NCBI GenBank assembly: GCA_964475595.1
Contig: CAYYXG010000002.1
Location: forward strand, 124,001-188,000
Origin: RGEC01 sp964475595
GTDB lineage: Bacteria > Bacteroidota > Bacteroidia > NS11-12g > UBA955
Length of the DNA: 64,000 nt
Direction: 5' to 3'
Position numbers and translations under genes: made by a program. The notes beneath the pieces were generated by a model that saw only the letters and a list, made by a program, of their open reading frames with translations, did no database searches and was not told the DNA's origin. Below, piece by piece: positions 55,576 through 63,696 of the stretch (positions within the stretch are counted from its first letter, which is position 1; each line of letters begins with the position of its first letter).

Positions 55576-56016
55576 TTAGCGTTTTAATCCTTTTTCATAA
55601 CACGCAATCCATTCAAAAGGGTCCATTTTACGGCATAAATGACCTATCAGTTCTACAGGTATATGTTCCGGTTTCTTAAATCGAATGCAGCTTTTTCCCA
55701 TATCGGGGTTGCGCTGCTGTTGCTTTTTCCATTCGGTAACAAACCAATCCATGAGTTCTTCGCTGCCGTATAGCCCCATGTGGTAAATAGCAATGTGTTG
55801 TTTTTGGGAGGCAATATTAATAAACGGTAAGGCCAAAGAAGGATTGCAGTGATAGCCCGATGGATATAGGGTTTTGGGCACAACCCAACCCGGCATTCCA
55901 TAACTGACAGTTTCCTCAAAACCATGCGGTAAATTCTCGTTAATGGTTTTCCGAAGTTCCTGCATAACACCGAACCTATCGGGTGAGACTAATTGGTAAT
56001 ATTCGTCAGGTGTCAT
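55576..56016 (-). CDS. DUF1801 domain protein
   Basis: A 146-residue cytoplasmic protein of the DUF1801/YdhG-like group. Typical parts are the TPDEYYQLVSPDR start, VSYGMPGW and FKKPEHIP. Function is unknown. The ATG at 56016 overlaps the folP stop as ATGA, so the longer frame from 56049 was rejected. Confidence 0.85.
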   Translation of the reverse strand: MTPDEYYQLVSPDRFGVMQELRKTINENLPHGFEETVSYGMPGWVVPKTLYPSGYHCNPSLALPFINIASQKQHIAIYHMGLYGSEELMDWFVTEWKKQQQRNPDMGKSCIRFKKPEHIPVELIGHLCRKMDPFEWIACYEKGLKR

Positions 56017-56804
56017 GCGTTTTCCATGGTTACATACAATTTCAAACATTCGGAAGCTGCTTTCACATCGTGTACCCTGAGTATATCGGCTCCTTTCATA
56101 AGTCCGGCCATGTGCAATGCGGTGGTTCCATTCAAAGCTTCCTCAGGGCTGGAGTTCAGGGTTTTCCAAATCATGCTTTTTCTGGAAATTCCAATCAGAA
56201 TGGGTTTATTAAATATGCCAAAGTCTTTTAGTTGTCGTAGAATCTGAAAATTGTGTGCCTGTGTTTTTCCAAAGCCAAATCCCGGATCCAAAATCCATTG
56301 TTGAATGCCTAGTTTTTCAAATTTGACACTTTTTTGTTCGAAATACGCAAGAATGGTTTTTACTACATCCTGATAGGTGGGGTTTTCTTGCATGTTTATG
56401 GGATTACCTTGCTTATGCATGGCTATGTAGGTAATGCCCGATTGGGCGATAAATGCCAACATTTCCGGATCATCATCACCGGCCGAAATATCATTGACAA
56501 TGCGGACACCCATTTCAACAGCTGCTTTTGCCACTGGGGTGTTGAAGGTATCTACACTCATGGTGGTTCCGGGAAAATGTTTTGCTATGGTTTCAATTAC
56601 CGGGAGGACCCTGTCGATTTCTTCTGCCACAGATACGGGCATTGCACCCGGTCGCGTACTTTGACCACCAATATCAAGTATATCTGCGCCATCCGTAAGC
56701 ATTTGCCCAGCCAAATCCTGAACTTTGTGAAGCTGTATTCTGCTGCCCTCGTAAAATGAATCCGGAGTGGCATTCAGAATGCCCATAATTTTTACATGCC
56801 GCAT
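56013..56804 (-). CDS. folP: Dihydropteroate synthase
   Basis: Cytoplasmic folate-pathway enzyme joining p-aminobenzoate to the pterin diphosphate, the target of sulfonamides. 263 residues with ILNATPDSF at ~9-17, DIGGQSTRPGA at ~44-54 and DPGFGFGKT near 172. It lies 18 bp downstream of fumC and overlaps the DUF1801 gene by 4 bp. Confidence 0.95.
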   Translation of the reverse strand: MRHVKIMGILNATPDSFYEGSRIQLHKVQDLAGQMLTDGADILDIGGQSTRPGAMPVSVAEEIDRVLPVIETIAKHFPGTTMSVDTFNTPVAKAAVEMGVRIVNDISAGDDDPEMLAFIAQSGITYIAMHKQGNPINMQENPTYQDVVKTILAYFEQKSVKFEKLGIQQWILDPGFGFGKTQAHNFQILRQLKDFGIFNKPILIGISRKSMIWKTLNSSPEEALNGTTALHMAGLMKGADILRVHDVKAASECLKLYVTMENA

Positions 56805-56822
56805 GCTGATGCTGGTAATGGC

Positions 56823-58235
56823 CTACTTTATAGACTCGTCGGGGTATCCTACCATTTTTTCCGGTTTTACCCATTCATCGAATTGCTCGTTGGTGAGCAG
56901 GCCCAGTTCAAGGGCAGCTTCGCGTAGGGTTTTATTTTCCTTGTGCGCTTTTTTGGCAATTTTGGCTGCATTTTCATACCCGATGTGCGTGTTCAGGGCC
57001 GTAACAAGCATCAGACTTTGCTCTACCAGTTGCTGAATACGACTATGGTTAGGTTCAATGCCCTGTGCGCAGTGGGTGTCGAAGCTAAGGCATGCCTGAC
57101 CAAGCAAGCGTGCGCTTTGCAGCAAATTGGCAGCGATTACGGGTTTGTATACATTCAACTCAAAATGGCCCTGAGAGCCGGCAAATGATACCGTTACATC
57201 GTTACCCATCACCTGGGCACAAACCATGGTAAGGGCTTCGGGTTGTGTAGGATTTACCTTACCGGGCATAATGCTGCTTCCCGGTTCATTTTCCGGAATG
57301 ATAATTTCACCGATTCCACTGCGTGGGCCACTACTAATCATTCGAATATCGTTGGCTATTTTAAAACAACTTACAGCAGCCCTTTTGATGGCGCCGTGCA
57401 ATTCTACCATGGCATCATGTGCTGCCAGCGCTTCAAATTTATTGGGGGCGGTAATTATGGGCAGGCCGGTTTCCTCGGCAATAAGCCTGGCAACCAATGC
57501 AGCATAACCCTTGGGGGCGTTAAGTCCGGTACCCACTGCAGTTCCTCCGAGTGCAATTTCAGCAGCAGGAACTAAGGCGCGATTGATGGCCGCAACCCCG
57601 TTTTCCAGCTGTGTAACATATCCACTAAACTCCTGACCCAATGTAAGTGGAGTAGCATCCATGAAGTGGGTGCGGCCAATTTTTACGATATCTTTAAAAT
57701 CGCGTGATTTATGTTTGAGCGTGGTTTTCAGGGCTTGAATACCCGGCAAAGTGTAATCCACCACTTGCTTAAATACAGCAATACTCATGGCCGTGGGGAA
57801 GGTGTCATTACTGCTTTGGCTCTTATTTACATCATCGTTTGGGTGCAATATCTTGGTTTCATCAGTGAGCAACCCACCGCTGAGCACGTGCGCACGGTTG
57901 GCAATGACCTCGTTTACATTCATGTTGCTTTGGGTGCCGCTGCCCGTTTGCCAGATTACTAGCGGAAATTCAGCATCCAGTTTTCCTTCTATAATTTCAT
58001 CACAAACTGCAACAATAAGATTTTTCTTTTCCTCGCTTAGCACTCCCAGTTGATGATTGGCTATGGCGGCACATTTTTTTAACACACCAAATGCATGGAT
58101 GATTTCAACAGGCATACTGCCTTCGGGCCCTATTTTAAAATTATTGCGGCTACGTTCTGTCTGGGCACCCCAGTAGCGTGTTGCGGGCACCTTTACTTCG
58201 CCCATGGTGTCGTGTTCTATGCGAAAAGTTGTCAT
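56823..58235 (-). CDS. fumC: Class II fumarate hydratase
   Basis: Cytoplasmic, oxygen-stable TCA-cycle enzyme of 470 residues. It has the GSSIMPGKVNP signature near residue 318 and the TGSGTQSNMN segment near residue 97. It is first in an operon with folP and DUF1801, with its own TAAATTTG promoter. Confidence 0.97.
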   Translation of the reverse strand: MTTFRIEHDTMGEVKVPATRYWGAQTERSRNNFKIGPEGSMPVEIIHAFGVLKKCAAIANHQLGVLSEEKKNLIVAVCDEIIEGKLDAEFPLVIWQTGSGTQSNMNVNEVIANRAHVLSGGLLTDETKILHPNDDVNKSQSSNDTFPTAMSIAVFKQVVDYTLPGIQALKTTLKHKSRDFKDIVKIGRTHFMDATPLTLGQEFSGYVTQLENGVAAINRALVPAAEIALGGTAVGTGLNAPKGYAALVARLIAEETGLPIITAPNKFEALAAHDAMVELHGAIKRAAVSCFKIANDIRMISSGPRSGIGEIIIPENEPGSSIMPGKVNPTQPEALTMVCAQVMGNDVTVSFAGSQGHFELNVYKPVIAANLLQSARLLGQACLSFDTHCAQGIEPNHSRIQQLVEQSLMLVTALNTHIGYENAAKIAKKAHKENKTLREAALELGLLTNEQFDEWVKPEKMVGYPDESIK

Positions 58236-58251
58236 GTTTGATAAACGATGG

Positions 58252-58259
58252 CAAATTTA
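58252..58259 (-). promoter_or_regulatory. Promoter -7 box TAAATTTG for the fumC-folP operon
   Basis: A perfect TAnnTTTG box on the minus strand, 16 bp before the fumC ATG, with a TTG about 21 bp upstream at the -33 position. Confidence 0.6.
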
Positions 58260-58415
58260 AGCAGGGAATTTAAGAAACCTCAAGGTTTAAGCGATTTATA
58301 CTAAAAATCAAAATTGAAAGGATAGGGCTTAGGTATGGAATTAAGTGACATTATAAAATTTCATATTGTTAAAAATTTTGATTTATCCAATCCTTAAAAT
58401 CAGAGCAGGTTCATT

Positions 58416-58426
58416 TTGTTTAACAA
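58416..58426. promoter_or_regulatory. Palindrome TTGTTTAACAA in the fumC/kinase divergent region
   Basis: TTGTT and AACAA arms around one base. A related palindrome lies 32 bp away (centre to centre) at 58447-58459. Confidence 0.35.
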
Positions 58427-58446
58427 TTATTTTTTAGAAAGTCATA

Positions 58447-58459
58447 TTGTTTAAAACAA
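58447..58459. promoter_or_regulatory. Palindrome TTGTTTAAAACAA in the fumC/kinase divergent region
   Basis: Perfect 6-bp arms TTGTTT/AAACAA around one base. Together with 58416-58426 it forms a pair spaced about three helical turns apart. Confidence 0.4.
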
Positions 58460-58535
58460 AAATATGATTTGATGGTTTAATAAATGTATAACTTGTAATT
58501 AATTCTACAATAATACAAATTTAGTAATGAATCGA

Positions 58536-58547
58536 TGACCAATGTCA
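58536..58547. promoter_or_regulatory. Crp/Fnr-type palindrome TGAC-CAAT-GTCA upstream of the kinase operon
   Basis: Perfect palindrome, with A and T flanks extending it to 14 bp. Its centre is 41.5 bp before the TACTTTTG promoter box. The same TGAC-N4-GTCA form occurs at 61004-61015 upstream of the next unit. It is a plausible binding site for the receiver-Crp regulator encoded in this operon. Confidence 0.55.
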
Positions 58548-58582
58548 TAGGGTGTTTAAAACGAAATAAATGAGGTCAAACC

Positions 58583-58590
58583 TACTTTTG
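58583..58590 (+). promoter_or_regulatory. Promoter -7 box TACTTTTG for the kinase-regulator operon
   Basis: A perfect TAnnTTTG box, 86 bp before the kinase ATG, giving a leader of about 80 bases. A strong ribosome site AGGAGG lies at 58659-58664, 12 bp before the ATG; most other genes here lack one. The 441-bp region 58236-58676 holds only these regulatory elements and no gene. Confidence 0.55.
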
Positions 58591-58676
58591 AACCGTCAAA
58601 TACGCAAAAAGATTGTGGATTATTTTAGCATCAACAAACAGCAATAAAAAATATATATAGGAGGCCGTTTTTTGAT

Positions 58677-59951
58677 ATGAGTAAGCATGAATATGACAGC
58701 GTTGCTACCGATAAAGACATCTGGGATAAAATGTTGGTTTGTGCCTTCCAGAACGCTCATGAAGCCATGATATTGTGCGATTACAGAGGGAAATTAATGA
58801 CAGTCAATAACGCCGCTTTGCAATTGTTGGGTTACACATTGTCAGAACTACAGAAAATGAGTTTACACCAAATATTCAAAAATAATTTGAATACAGAAGG
58901 TAAACTCGCAATTCCCGACTTATTGAATGTGAATGGAAATGACATTCATTGTATAAAAAAAGACCGGAATGAGTTTCCGGTTCATGTCAGAATGTTCAGT
59001 ATTAGCACGCCCAAATCGGTGTATGCCTTACTGCTCATCAACGACAGCACAACCCCGCTGATTGCCGGTAAAACTTTACAAAGGCGCAATAATGAAATAG
59101 CCAGACTCAAAGAGTTGATTACTCAATTAAAAAACCAATCTGAAAGAGCCCTTAGAGACAGAACCCAGATATTACAGGAAACCGTAGATTCCTTAGTGGA
59201 GGTTCAGAAAAAGCTGAGAATTTCCTTAAAAAAAGAAACGGATGCGAATGAGAAATCTTCAAAATTCGCTTATCTGATTTCGCATGAATACAGAACCCCA
59301 TTAACGTCTATATTGTCATCTTTAAATTTGATTGAAAAGCATAGTATTCATAATCAGTCATTAAACCAATCGCAAAAAATGCATTTGGAAAAGGCCAAAC
59401 AACAAATTGGACAACTGGTATCTATTTCAGAGGAATTACTGCATATGAGTACCAACTCAAATGGTTACCATAAACCCAGGATTACACAGGTGAACCTAAC
59501 AAACTTCATTGAAGAAGTTTGCCAGCACTGGGAATTTATCAAAGACAGCGACATTCAAATAAGAACTTTTGTTCCTCGACAGTTGCAACTTGAAACCAAT
59601 ACAGATCTGTTAAAACAAGTCATGAATAATGTAATAAGCAATGCCATAAAATATTCTGATGGAAAAGGCGAGGTTTTAATAGAGTGTGGCGAGGATGACA
59701 ACTTCTGCTTTATCTCCATTCGTGATTATGGCAGGGGGATACCTAAAGAGGAAATTCATAAACTTAGCAACGGTTTTTACCGGGCTACCAATGCTACAGG
59801 CGTCGATGGCAATGGATTAGGACTATTTATAACTCGCCAATTTCTTGAGCATCTTAATGGAAATCTGAAACTTGAAAGTGAACTTAACTTCGGAACATGT
59901 GTAACTATTAGACTACCAAAGAGATATGAAGAAAAAAGTATTACTGATTGA
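58677..59951 (+). CDS. Soluble PAS-domain sensor histidine kinase
   Basis: A 424-residue cytoplasmic sensor kinase with no membrane helix. A PAS domain spans ~20-130, then a coiled coil ~135-195. The HisKA domain follows, with the phospho-acceptor His203 in ISHEYRTPLTS. The ATPase domain has the N box (NVISNAIKYS), DYGRGIP and GNGLGLFI. The absence of a membrane part points to an internal signal, perhaps redox or metabolic. It overlaps the receiver-Crp gene by 26 bp, so the two are a cognate pair. Confidence 0.93.
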   Translation: MSKHEYDSVATDKDIWDKMLVCAFQNAHEAMILCDYRGKLMTVNNAALQLLGYTLSELQKMSLHQIFKNNLNTEGKLAIPDLLNVNGNDIHCIKKDRNEFPVHVRMFSISTPKSVYALLLINDSTTPLIAGKTLQRRNNEIARLKELITQLKNQSERALRDRTQILQETVDSLVEVQKKLRISLKKETDANEKSSKFAYLISHEYRTPLTSILSSLNLIEKHSIHNQSLNQSQKMHLEKAKQQIGQLVSISEELLHMSTNSNGYHKPRITQVNLTNFIEEVCQHWEFIKDSDIQIRTFVPRQLQLETNTDLLKQVMNNVISNAIKYSDGKGEVLIECGEDDNFCFISIRDYGRGIPKEEIHKLSNGFYRATNATGVDGNGLGLFITRQFLEHLNGNLKLESELNFGTCVTIRLPKRYEEKSITD

Positions 59952-60984
59952 TGACAATCGTGACGTTAGAGAAAACGTAGCTGAAATTCTAACCCTTTCA
60001 GATTATGAGGTCTTTACCTCAGAAAATGGAAAAGAAGGTGTGGAAGTGGCCCAAAAAACCATGCCCGACATCATTGTATGCGACATTGCCATGCCATTGC
60101 TTGATGGTTTTGGTGTTATCCATCTGTTATCGCGTTCGCCGGAAACAGCTAAAATTCCGGTCATTCTGCTTACTGCCCGAACCGATCGCGACAACTTTCG
60201 AAAGGGGATGGAATTGGGTGCAGATGATTTTATCACCAAACCTTTTGAAGAGGCAGAATTACTCAGGGCCATTGAAGCCCGTCTTAAAAAGCACAATCGT
60301 GATAAGGAGAAACGCAATGGCGGTGGAGATGGTTTTCTGGCCCTGATGAATGATTCAAGGTCATTGGAAGCCTTTAAAGAGGCAGCAGGAGAAAGTGTAA
60401 CATTTGATTTTCAAAAAAGAGAATTTATTTACAGGGAAGGAGCACAGCCGAGGTATGTGTATTTCATTGAATCAGGCAAAGTGAAAACCGTGCTTCTTAG
60501 CAACGATGGCAAAGAATTAATGACCGGTCTATACGGAGAGGGTGACATTTTTGGACATATAGCTATGCTGGAAGAGGCAGAATATACCGAATCCGCTATT
60601 GCGGTAGAACCGGTAAAGCTATTTGCCCTAAATAAAGCTGATTTTTTCTCCCTGCTGGGAACCCATCAAGGGGCATCGGCAAAATTCATTAGAATTATGG
60701 CAAGTCAGCTTGTGGAGGCAGAGGATAAACTGCTCAGACTTGCCTATGATTCGGTGCGTAAACGGGTGGCTGAAGCGTTGGTGGATGTCTACAGAACGTA
60801 TTCTCTCAGTAATGGGAAAAAAGAAATTGAAATTTCTCGTCAGGAACTGGCATCGTATGTGGGCACTGCAACAGAAACCGTCATTCGGACACTTAGTGCA
60901 TTCAAACAGGAAGGACTTATTAATATTGTCCAAAGTAATATTATTATTAGAGACCTTGCAGGACTGATAAGAATGAAAAACTAA
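59926..60984 (+). CDS. Receiver-Crp hybrid response regulator
   Basis: A 352-residue transcription factor. The N-terminal receiver domain (1-125) has the phospho-acceptor Asp53 in VCDIAMP, acidic Asp9/Asp10 and the TAR/KPF switch residues. Residues ~148-250 form a cyclic-nucleotide-binding-like domain, and ~275-345 a Crp-type helix-turn-helix. The recognition helix reads TETVIR with Glu317 and Arg321, the pair that in Crp/Fnr proteins reads TGA half-sites. There is no Fnr-type Fe-S Cys cluster. It is probably phosphorylated by the upstream kinase and binds TGAC-N4-GTCA. Confidence 0.93.
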   Translation: MKKKVLLIDDNRDVRENVAEILTLSDYEVFTSENGKEGVEVAQKTMPDIIVCDIAMPLLDGFGVIHLLSRSPETAKIPVILLTARTDRDNFRKGMELGADDFITKPFEEAELLRAIEARLKKHNRDKEKRNGGGDGFLALMNDSRSLEAFKEAAGESVTFDFQKREFIYREGAQPRYVYFIESGKVKTVLLSNDGKELMTGLYGEGDIFGHIAMLEEAEYTESAIAVEPVKLFALNKADFFSLLGTHQGASAKFIRIMASQLVEAEDKLLRLAYDSVRKRVAEALVDVYRTYSLSNGKKEIEISRQELASYVGTATETVIRTLSAFKQEGLINIVQSNIIIRDLAGLIRMKN

Positions 60985-61003
60985 AAATATGCAATACATC
61001 ATG

Positions 61004-61015
61004 TGACAAAAGTCA
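61004..61015. promoter_or_regulatory. Crp/Fnr-type palindrome TGAC-AAAA-GTCA upstream of the small gene
   Basis: A perfect palindrome of the same form as at 58536-58547. Its centre is 31.5 bp before the TAATATTG box, which places it near -43, the classic activator position. The distance differs by 10 bp (one helical turn) from the first site. Confidence 0.55.
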
Positions 61016-61040
61016 TTTCGCAATATGATGGTTGTATACT

Positions 61041-61048
61041 TAATATTG
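61041..61048 (+). promoter_or_regulatory. Possible promoter box TAATATTG for the small gene
   Basis: One mismatch from TAnnTTTG, 8 bp before the ATG at 61057. A weak promoter next to a good Crp-type site fits activator dependence. Confidence 0.4.
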
Positions 61049-61056
61049 TTGTGCTC

Positions 61057-61401
61057 ATGAACACTTTAATTGTAAGAACGCTGAATGGCAAATTTGATTA
61101 CGCTGCCGACAGGGAATTTGAGGAGAAATTTCACACCATGTTTCCTTATCTGAAAATCAAACTTAAAAAACTGGCTCTAGGAAACGAGGAACCAATGCTT
61201 TGCAATCCGCTTGCACTGATTACCGATAGTACCACGGTAAAAGAACTTTGTGAAAAAATGGCTGATAGACATGGGAGGGAGGTTGTCATAATGAGATATA
61301 CCATCAATGCCTGGCTTCCAATAAGGCAATCAAAGCACTGGACGTTGAAAAGCCAAAATGATGAAGCCCGGAAACTGGCATGTCTCAATCCGGATTTGTA
61401 A
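61057..61401 (+). CDS. Small protein of unknown function, likely target of the receiver-Crp regulator
   Basis: A 114-residue cytoplasmic protein that I do not recognise. It is mixed alpha/beta, basic in the middle (LKIKLKKLALG), with a KELCEKMADRHGREVV helix and Cys residues but no metal motif. The frame could start earlier at a GTG (61003), but the operator and promoter lie there, so the ATG at 61057 is preferred. It sits between the two-component operon and the malic enzyme gene. Confidence 0.65.
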   Translation: MNTLIVRTLNGKFDYAADREFEEKFHTMFPYLKIKLKKLALGNEEPMLCNPLALITDSTTVKELCEKMADRHGREVVIMRYTINAWLPIRQSKHWTLKSQNDEARKLACLNPDL

Positions 61402-61424
61402 TGCTTTTAAAGGTATTATCTTTG
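61395..61424 (+). promoter_or_regulatory. Promoter TTTG-N18-TATCTTTG for the malic enzyme gene
   Basis: TTTG (61395-61398) at -33 and a perfect TATCTTTG (61417-61424) at -7, 10 bp before the ATG. This is the best complete promoter in the window. It overlaps the end of the small gene. Confidence 0.65.
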
Positions 61425-61434
61425 CCGTCATAAT

Positions 61435-63696
61435 ATGGCGGATAAGAAGTTTCTGGATGCCCTGGGTTATCACGCTGATGGAAGACCCGGTAAAATTGAG
61501 GTAGTAACGACCAAACCCACCCAAACACAGTTCGATTTAGCCCTTGCTTATAGCCCGGGGGTAGCCGAACCTTGCCTGAAAATTGCCGAAAATACCGACG
61601 ATGTATATAAATACACAGCCAAGGGAAATTTGGTTGCGGTGATTAGCAATGGAACAGCCGTACTGGGGCTTGGTGATATCGGTCCGGAGGCATCAAAACC
61701 GGTGATGGAGGGTAAAGGGGTTCTGTTCAAAATATTTGCAGATATTGATGTTTTTGACATTGAGTTAAACTGCAAGGATGTAGATGAATTTGTACGCACC
61801 GTCAAAGCCATGGAGCCCACCTTTGGTGGAATTAATCTTGAAGATATAAAAGCCCCGGAGAGTTTTGAAATTGAAGAGCGCTTAAAAGCTGAATTGCAAA
61901 TTCCCATCATGCATGATGATCAGCATGGAACGGCCATCATCAGCGGTGCTGCGTTGCTCAATGCGTTGCGCATTGTAAATAAGGAGATAGGTAATATTAA
62001 GCTGGTAGTAAACGGGGCAGGAGCGAGCGCCATTGCATGCTCCAAACTGTTTGTCAGTTTGGGGGTGAATCCCGCCAACTTAACAATGCTGGATAGCAAA
62101 GGCGTTATTCATGCCGATCGAAACGACCTGGATAAATACAAAAGCCAGTTTATTTCCAATTCTGCCGCCAGAACCCTCGAGGAAGCCATGAAAGGTGCCG
62201 ATGTGTTTGTGGGTTTATCCAAGGGCAATATTCTTACTCCGGAAATGATTTTGGGGATGGCAGAAAAACCCATCGTCTTTGCCATGGCCAACCCTGACCC
62301 TGAAATTGATTATCAGCTGGCAATTGCCACCAGACCTGATATTCTGATGGCTACAGGCAGAAGTGATTACCCCAATCAGGTAAACAATGTTTTGGGCTTC
62401 CCATTTATCTTCAGAGGTGCCCTGGATGTGCGCGCAACCACCATCAACGAGGAAATGAAACTAGCCGCTGTGCGTGCCATCGCCGATCTCGCATTGGAGC
62501 CCGTACCCGAAGTGGTAATGATGGCCTACAATGACTATGATTTAGACTTTGGCCATCATTACATCATACCCAAACCCATGGATCCACGTTTGCTTACTAC
62601 GGTGGCCCCTGCGGTGGCTAAAGCTGCCATGGATAGTGGTGTTGCCCGTAATCCCATCACAGATTGGGATGCATACAAAGCCGTGTTGCGCAAAAGACTG
62701 GGTATAGACAACGATTTTGTGAACCGATTGGTACAACGCGCCAGGAAAAAGCCCAAACGTGTGGTGTTTTCCGAGGCGGAAGATGTAAAAATTCTCCGCG
62801 CTGCACAGACCTGTCTTAATGAAGGGATTGCAACCCCCATTTTGTTGGGACGTCCCCATCAGATTCATCGGGTTATGGAGGAGCATAACATCGATCTGGG
62901 GCAGGTAACCATTCTGGACCCATGGACCGAAGATGCATTGTGCGAAGAATTTGGGGCGCTGCTCTATGAAAAACGAAAGCGAAGCGGTCTCACACAAACT
63001 GAAGCGGTGAAAAACATGCGCTACCGGAATTATTTTGGAGCCATGATGGTGGAAACTGGTAAATGTGATGCGCTTATCAGCGGATTAACAAGGAATTACC
63101 CAATTGCGCTGCGACCTATGTTGGAGTGCATTCCGGTGGCAGGTACGGCCAAGCGCATAGCCGGTATGCACATAGTAATGACCAAAAATGGACCATTGTT
63201 TTTATCAGATACCACCGTTAACATTGATTATAAACCCGAAGAACTGGTAGACCTGGTACTGAAAGTGCATGAACGGGTGAGTAAGTTTCAAATAGAACCC
63301 ATCATTGCGCTGGTTACTTACAGCAATTTTGGCAGTAGTCGCGGACCTGCACCTGCCCAGATGAGAAAGGCCATAGAAACCTTGCATGAACAATATCCTC
63401 ACATTCTCGTAGATGGAGAAATGCAGACTACGTATGCCATGGACGGTGAAGCACGTCTTAGACAATACCCGTTTAATAAACTCGGCAATAAAACTGCCAA
63501 CACCCTGATTTTCCCGGGACTGAATAGCGGTAATGCTGCTTATCAGCTCATGCGGGGAATGGGGATGGTGGATATCATAGGCCCCATTTTACTGGGTTTT
63601 GAAAAGAGTGTTCATGTACTCCACCACACCAGCAATGTTCGTGAGATAGTCAACATGGTTGCATTGGCGGTTTGCGAAGCCCAGGAAAAATCATGA
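61435..63696 (+). CDS. maeB: NADP-dependent malic enzyme fused to a phosphotransacetylase-like domain
   Basis: A 753-residue MaeB-type protein. Residues 1-~430 form the malic enzyme, decarboxylating malate to pyruvate with NAD(P): SPGVAEPC and HDDQHGTAI are visible, as is the NGAGASAIA nucleotide loop. Residues ~435-753 form a PTA_PTB domain (RVVFSEAED, GLTRNYP, SGNAAYQL). In known MaeB proteins this domain is regulatory and binds acetyl-CoA rather than acting as a full phosphotransacetylase. The stop codon overlaps the next ATG by 3 bp. Confidence 0.94.
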   Translation: MADKKFLDALGYHADGRPGKIEVVTTKPTQTQFDLALAYSPGVAEPCLKIAENTDDVYKYTAKGNLVAVISNGTAVLGLGDIGPEASKPVMEGKGVLFKIFADIDVFDIELNCKDVDEFVRTVKAMEPTFGGINLEDIKAPESFEIEERLKAELQIPIMHDDQHGTAIISGAALLNALRIVNKEIGNIKLVVNGAGASAIACSKLFVSLGVNPANLTMLDSKGVIHADRNDLDKYKSQFISNSAARTLEEAMKGADVFVGLSKGNILTPEMILGMAEKPIVFAMANPDPEIDYQLAIATRPDILMATGRSDYPNQVNNVLGFPFIFRGALDVRATTINEEMKLAAVRAIADLALEPVPEVVMMAYNDYDLDFGHHYIIPKPMDPRLLTTVAPAVAKAAMDSGVARNPITDWDAYKAVLRKRLGIDNDFVNRLVQRARKKPKRVVFSEAEDVKILRAAQTCLNEGIATPILLGRPHQIHRVMEEHNIDLGQVTILDPWTEDALCEEFGALLYEKRKRSGLTQTEAVKNMRYRNYFGAMMVETGKCDALISGLTRNYPIALRPMLECIPVAGTAKRIAGMHIVMTKNGPLFLSDTTVNIDYKPEELVDLVLKVHERVSKFQIEPIIALVTYSNFGSSRGPAPAQMRKAIETLHEQYPHILVDGEMQTTYAMDGEARLRQYPFNKLGNKTANTLIFPGLNSGNAAYQLMRGMGMVDIIGPILLGFEKSVHVLHHTSNVREIVNMVALAVCEAQEKS

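Noticed and set aside
58236..58676. Replication origin in the AT-rich gap
   Set aside because: No clear DnaA boxes (TTATCCACA type) and no dnaA or dnaN gene nearby.
61003..61056. GTG start at 61003 for the small gene
   Set aside because: The Crp-type palindrome and a -7-like box lie in this stretch, so it is more likely upstream DNA.
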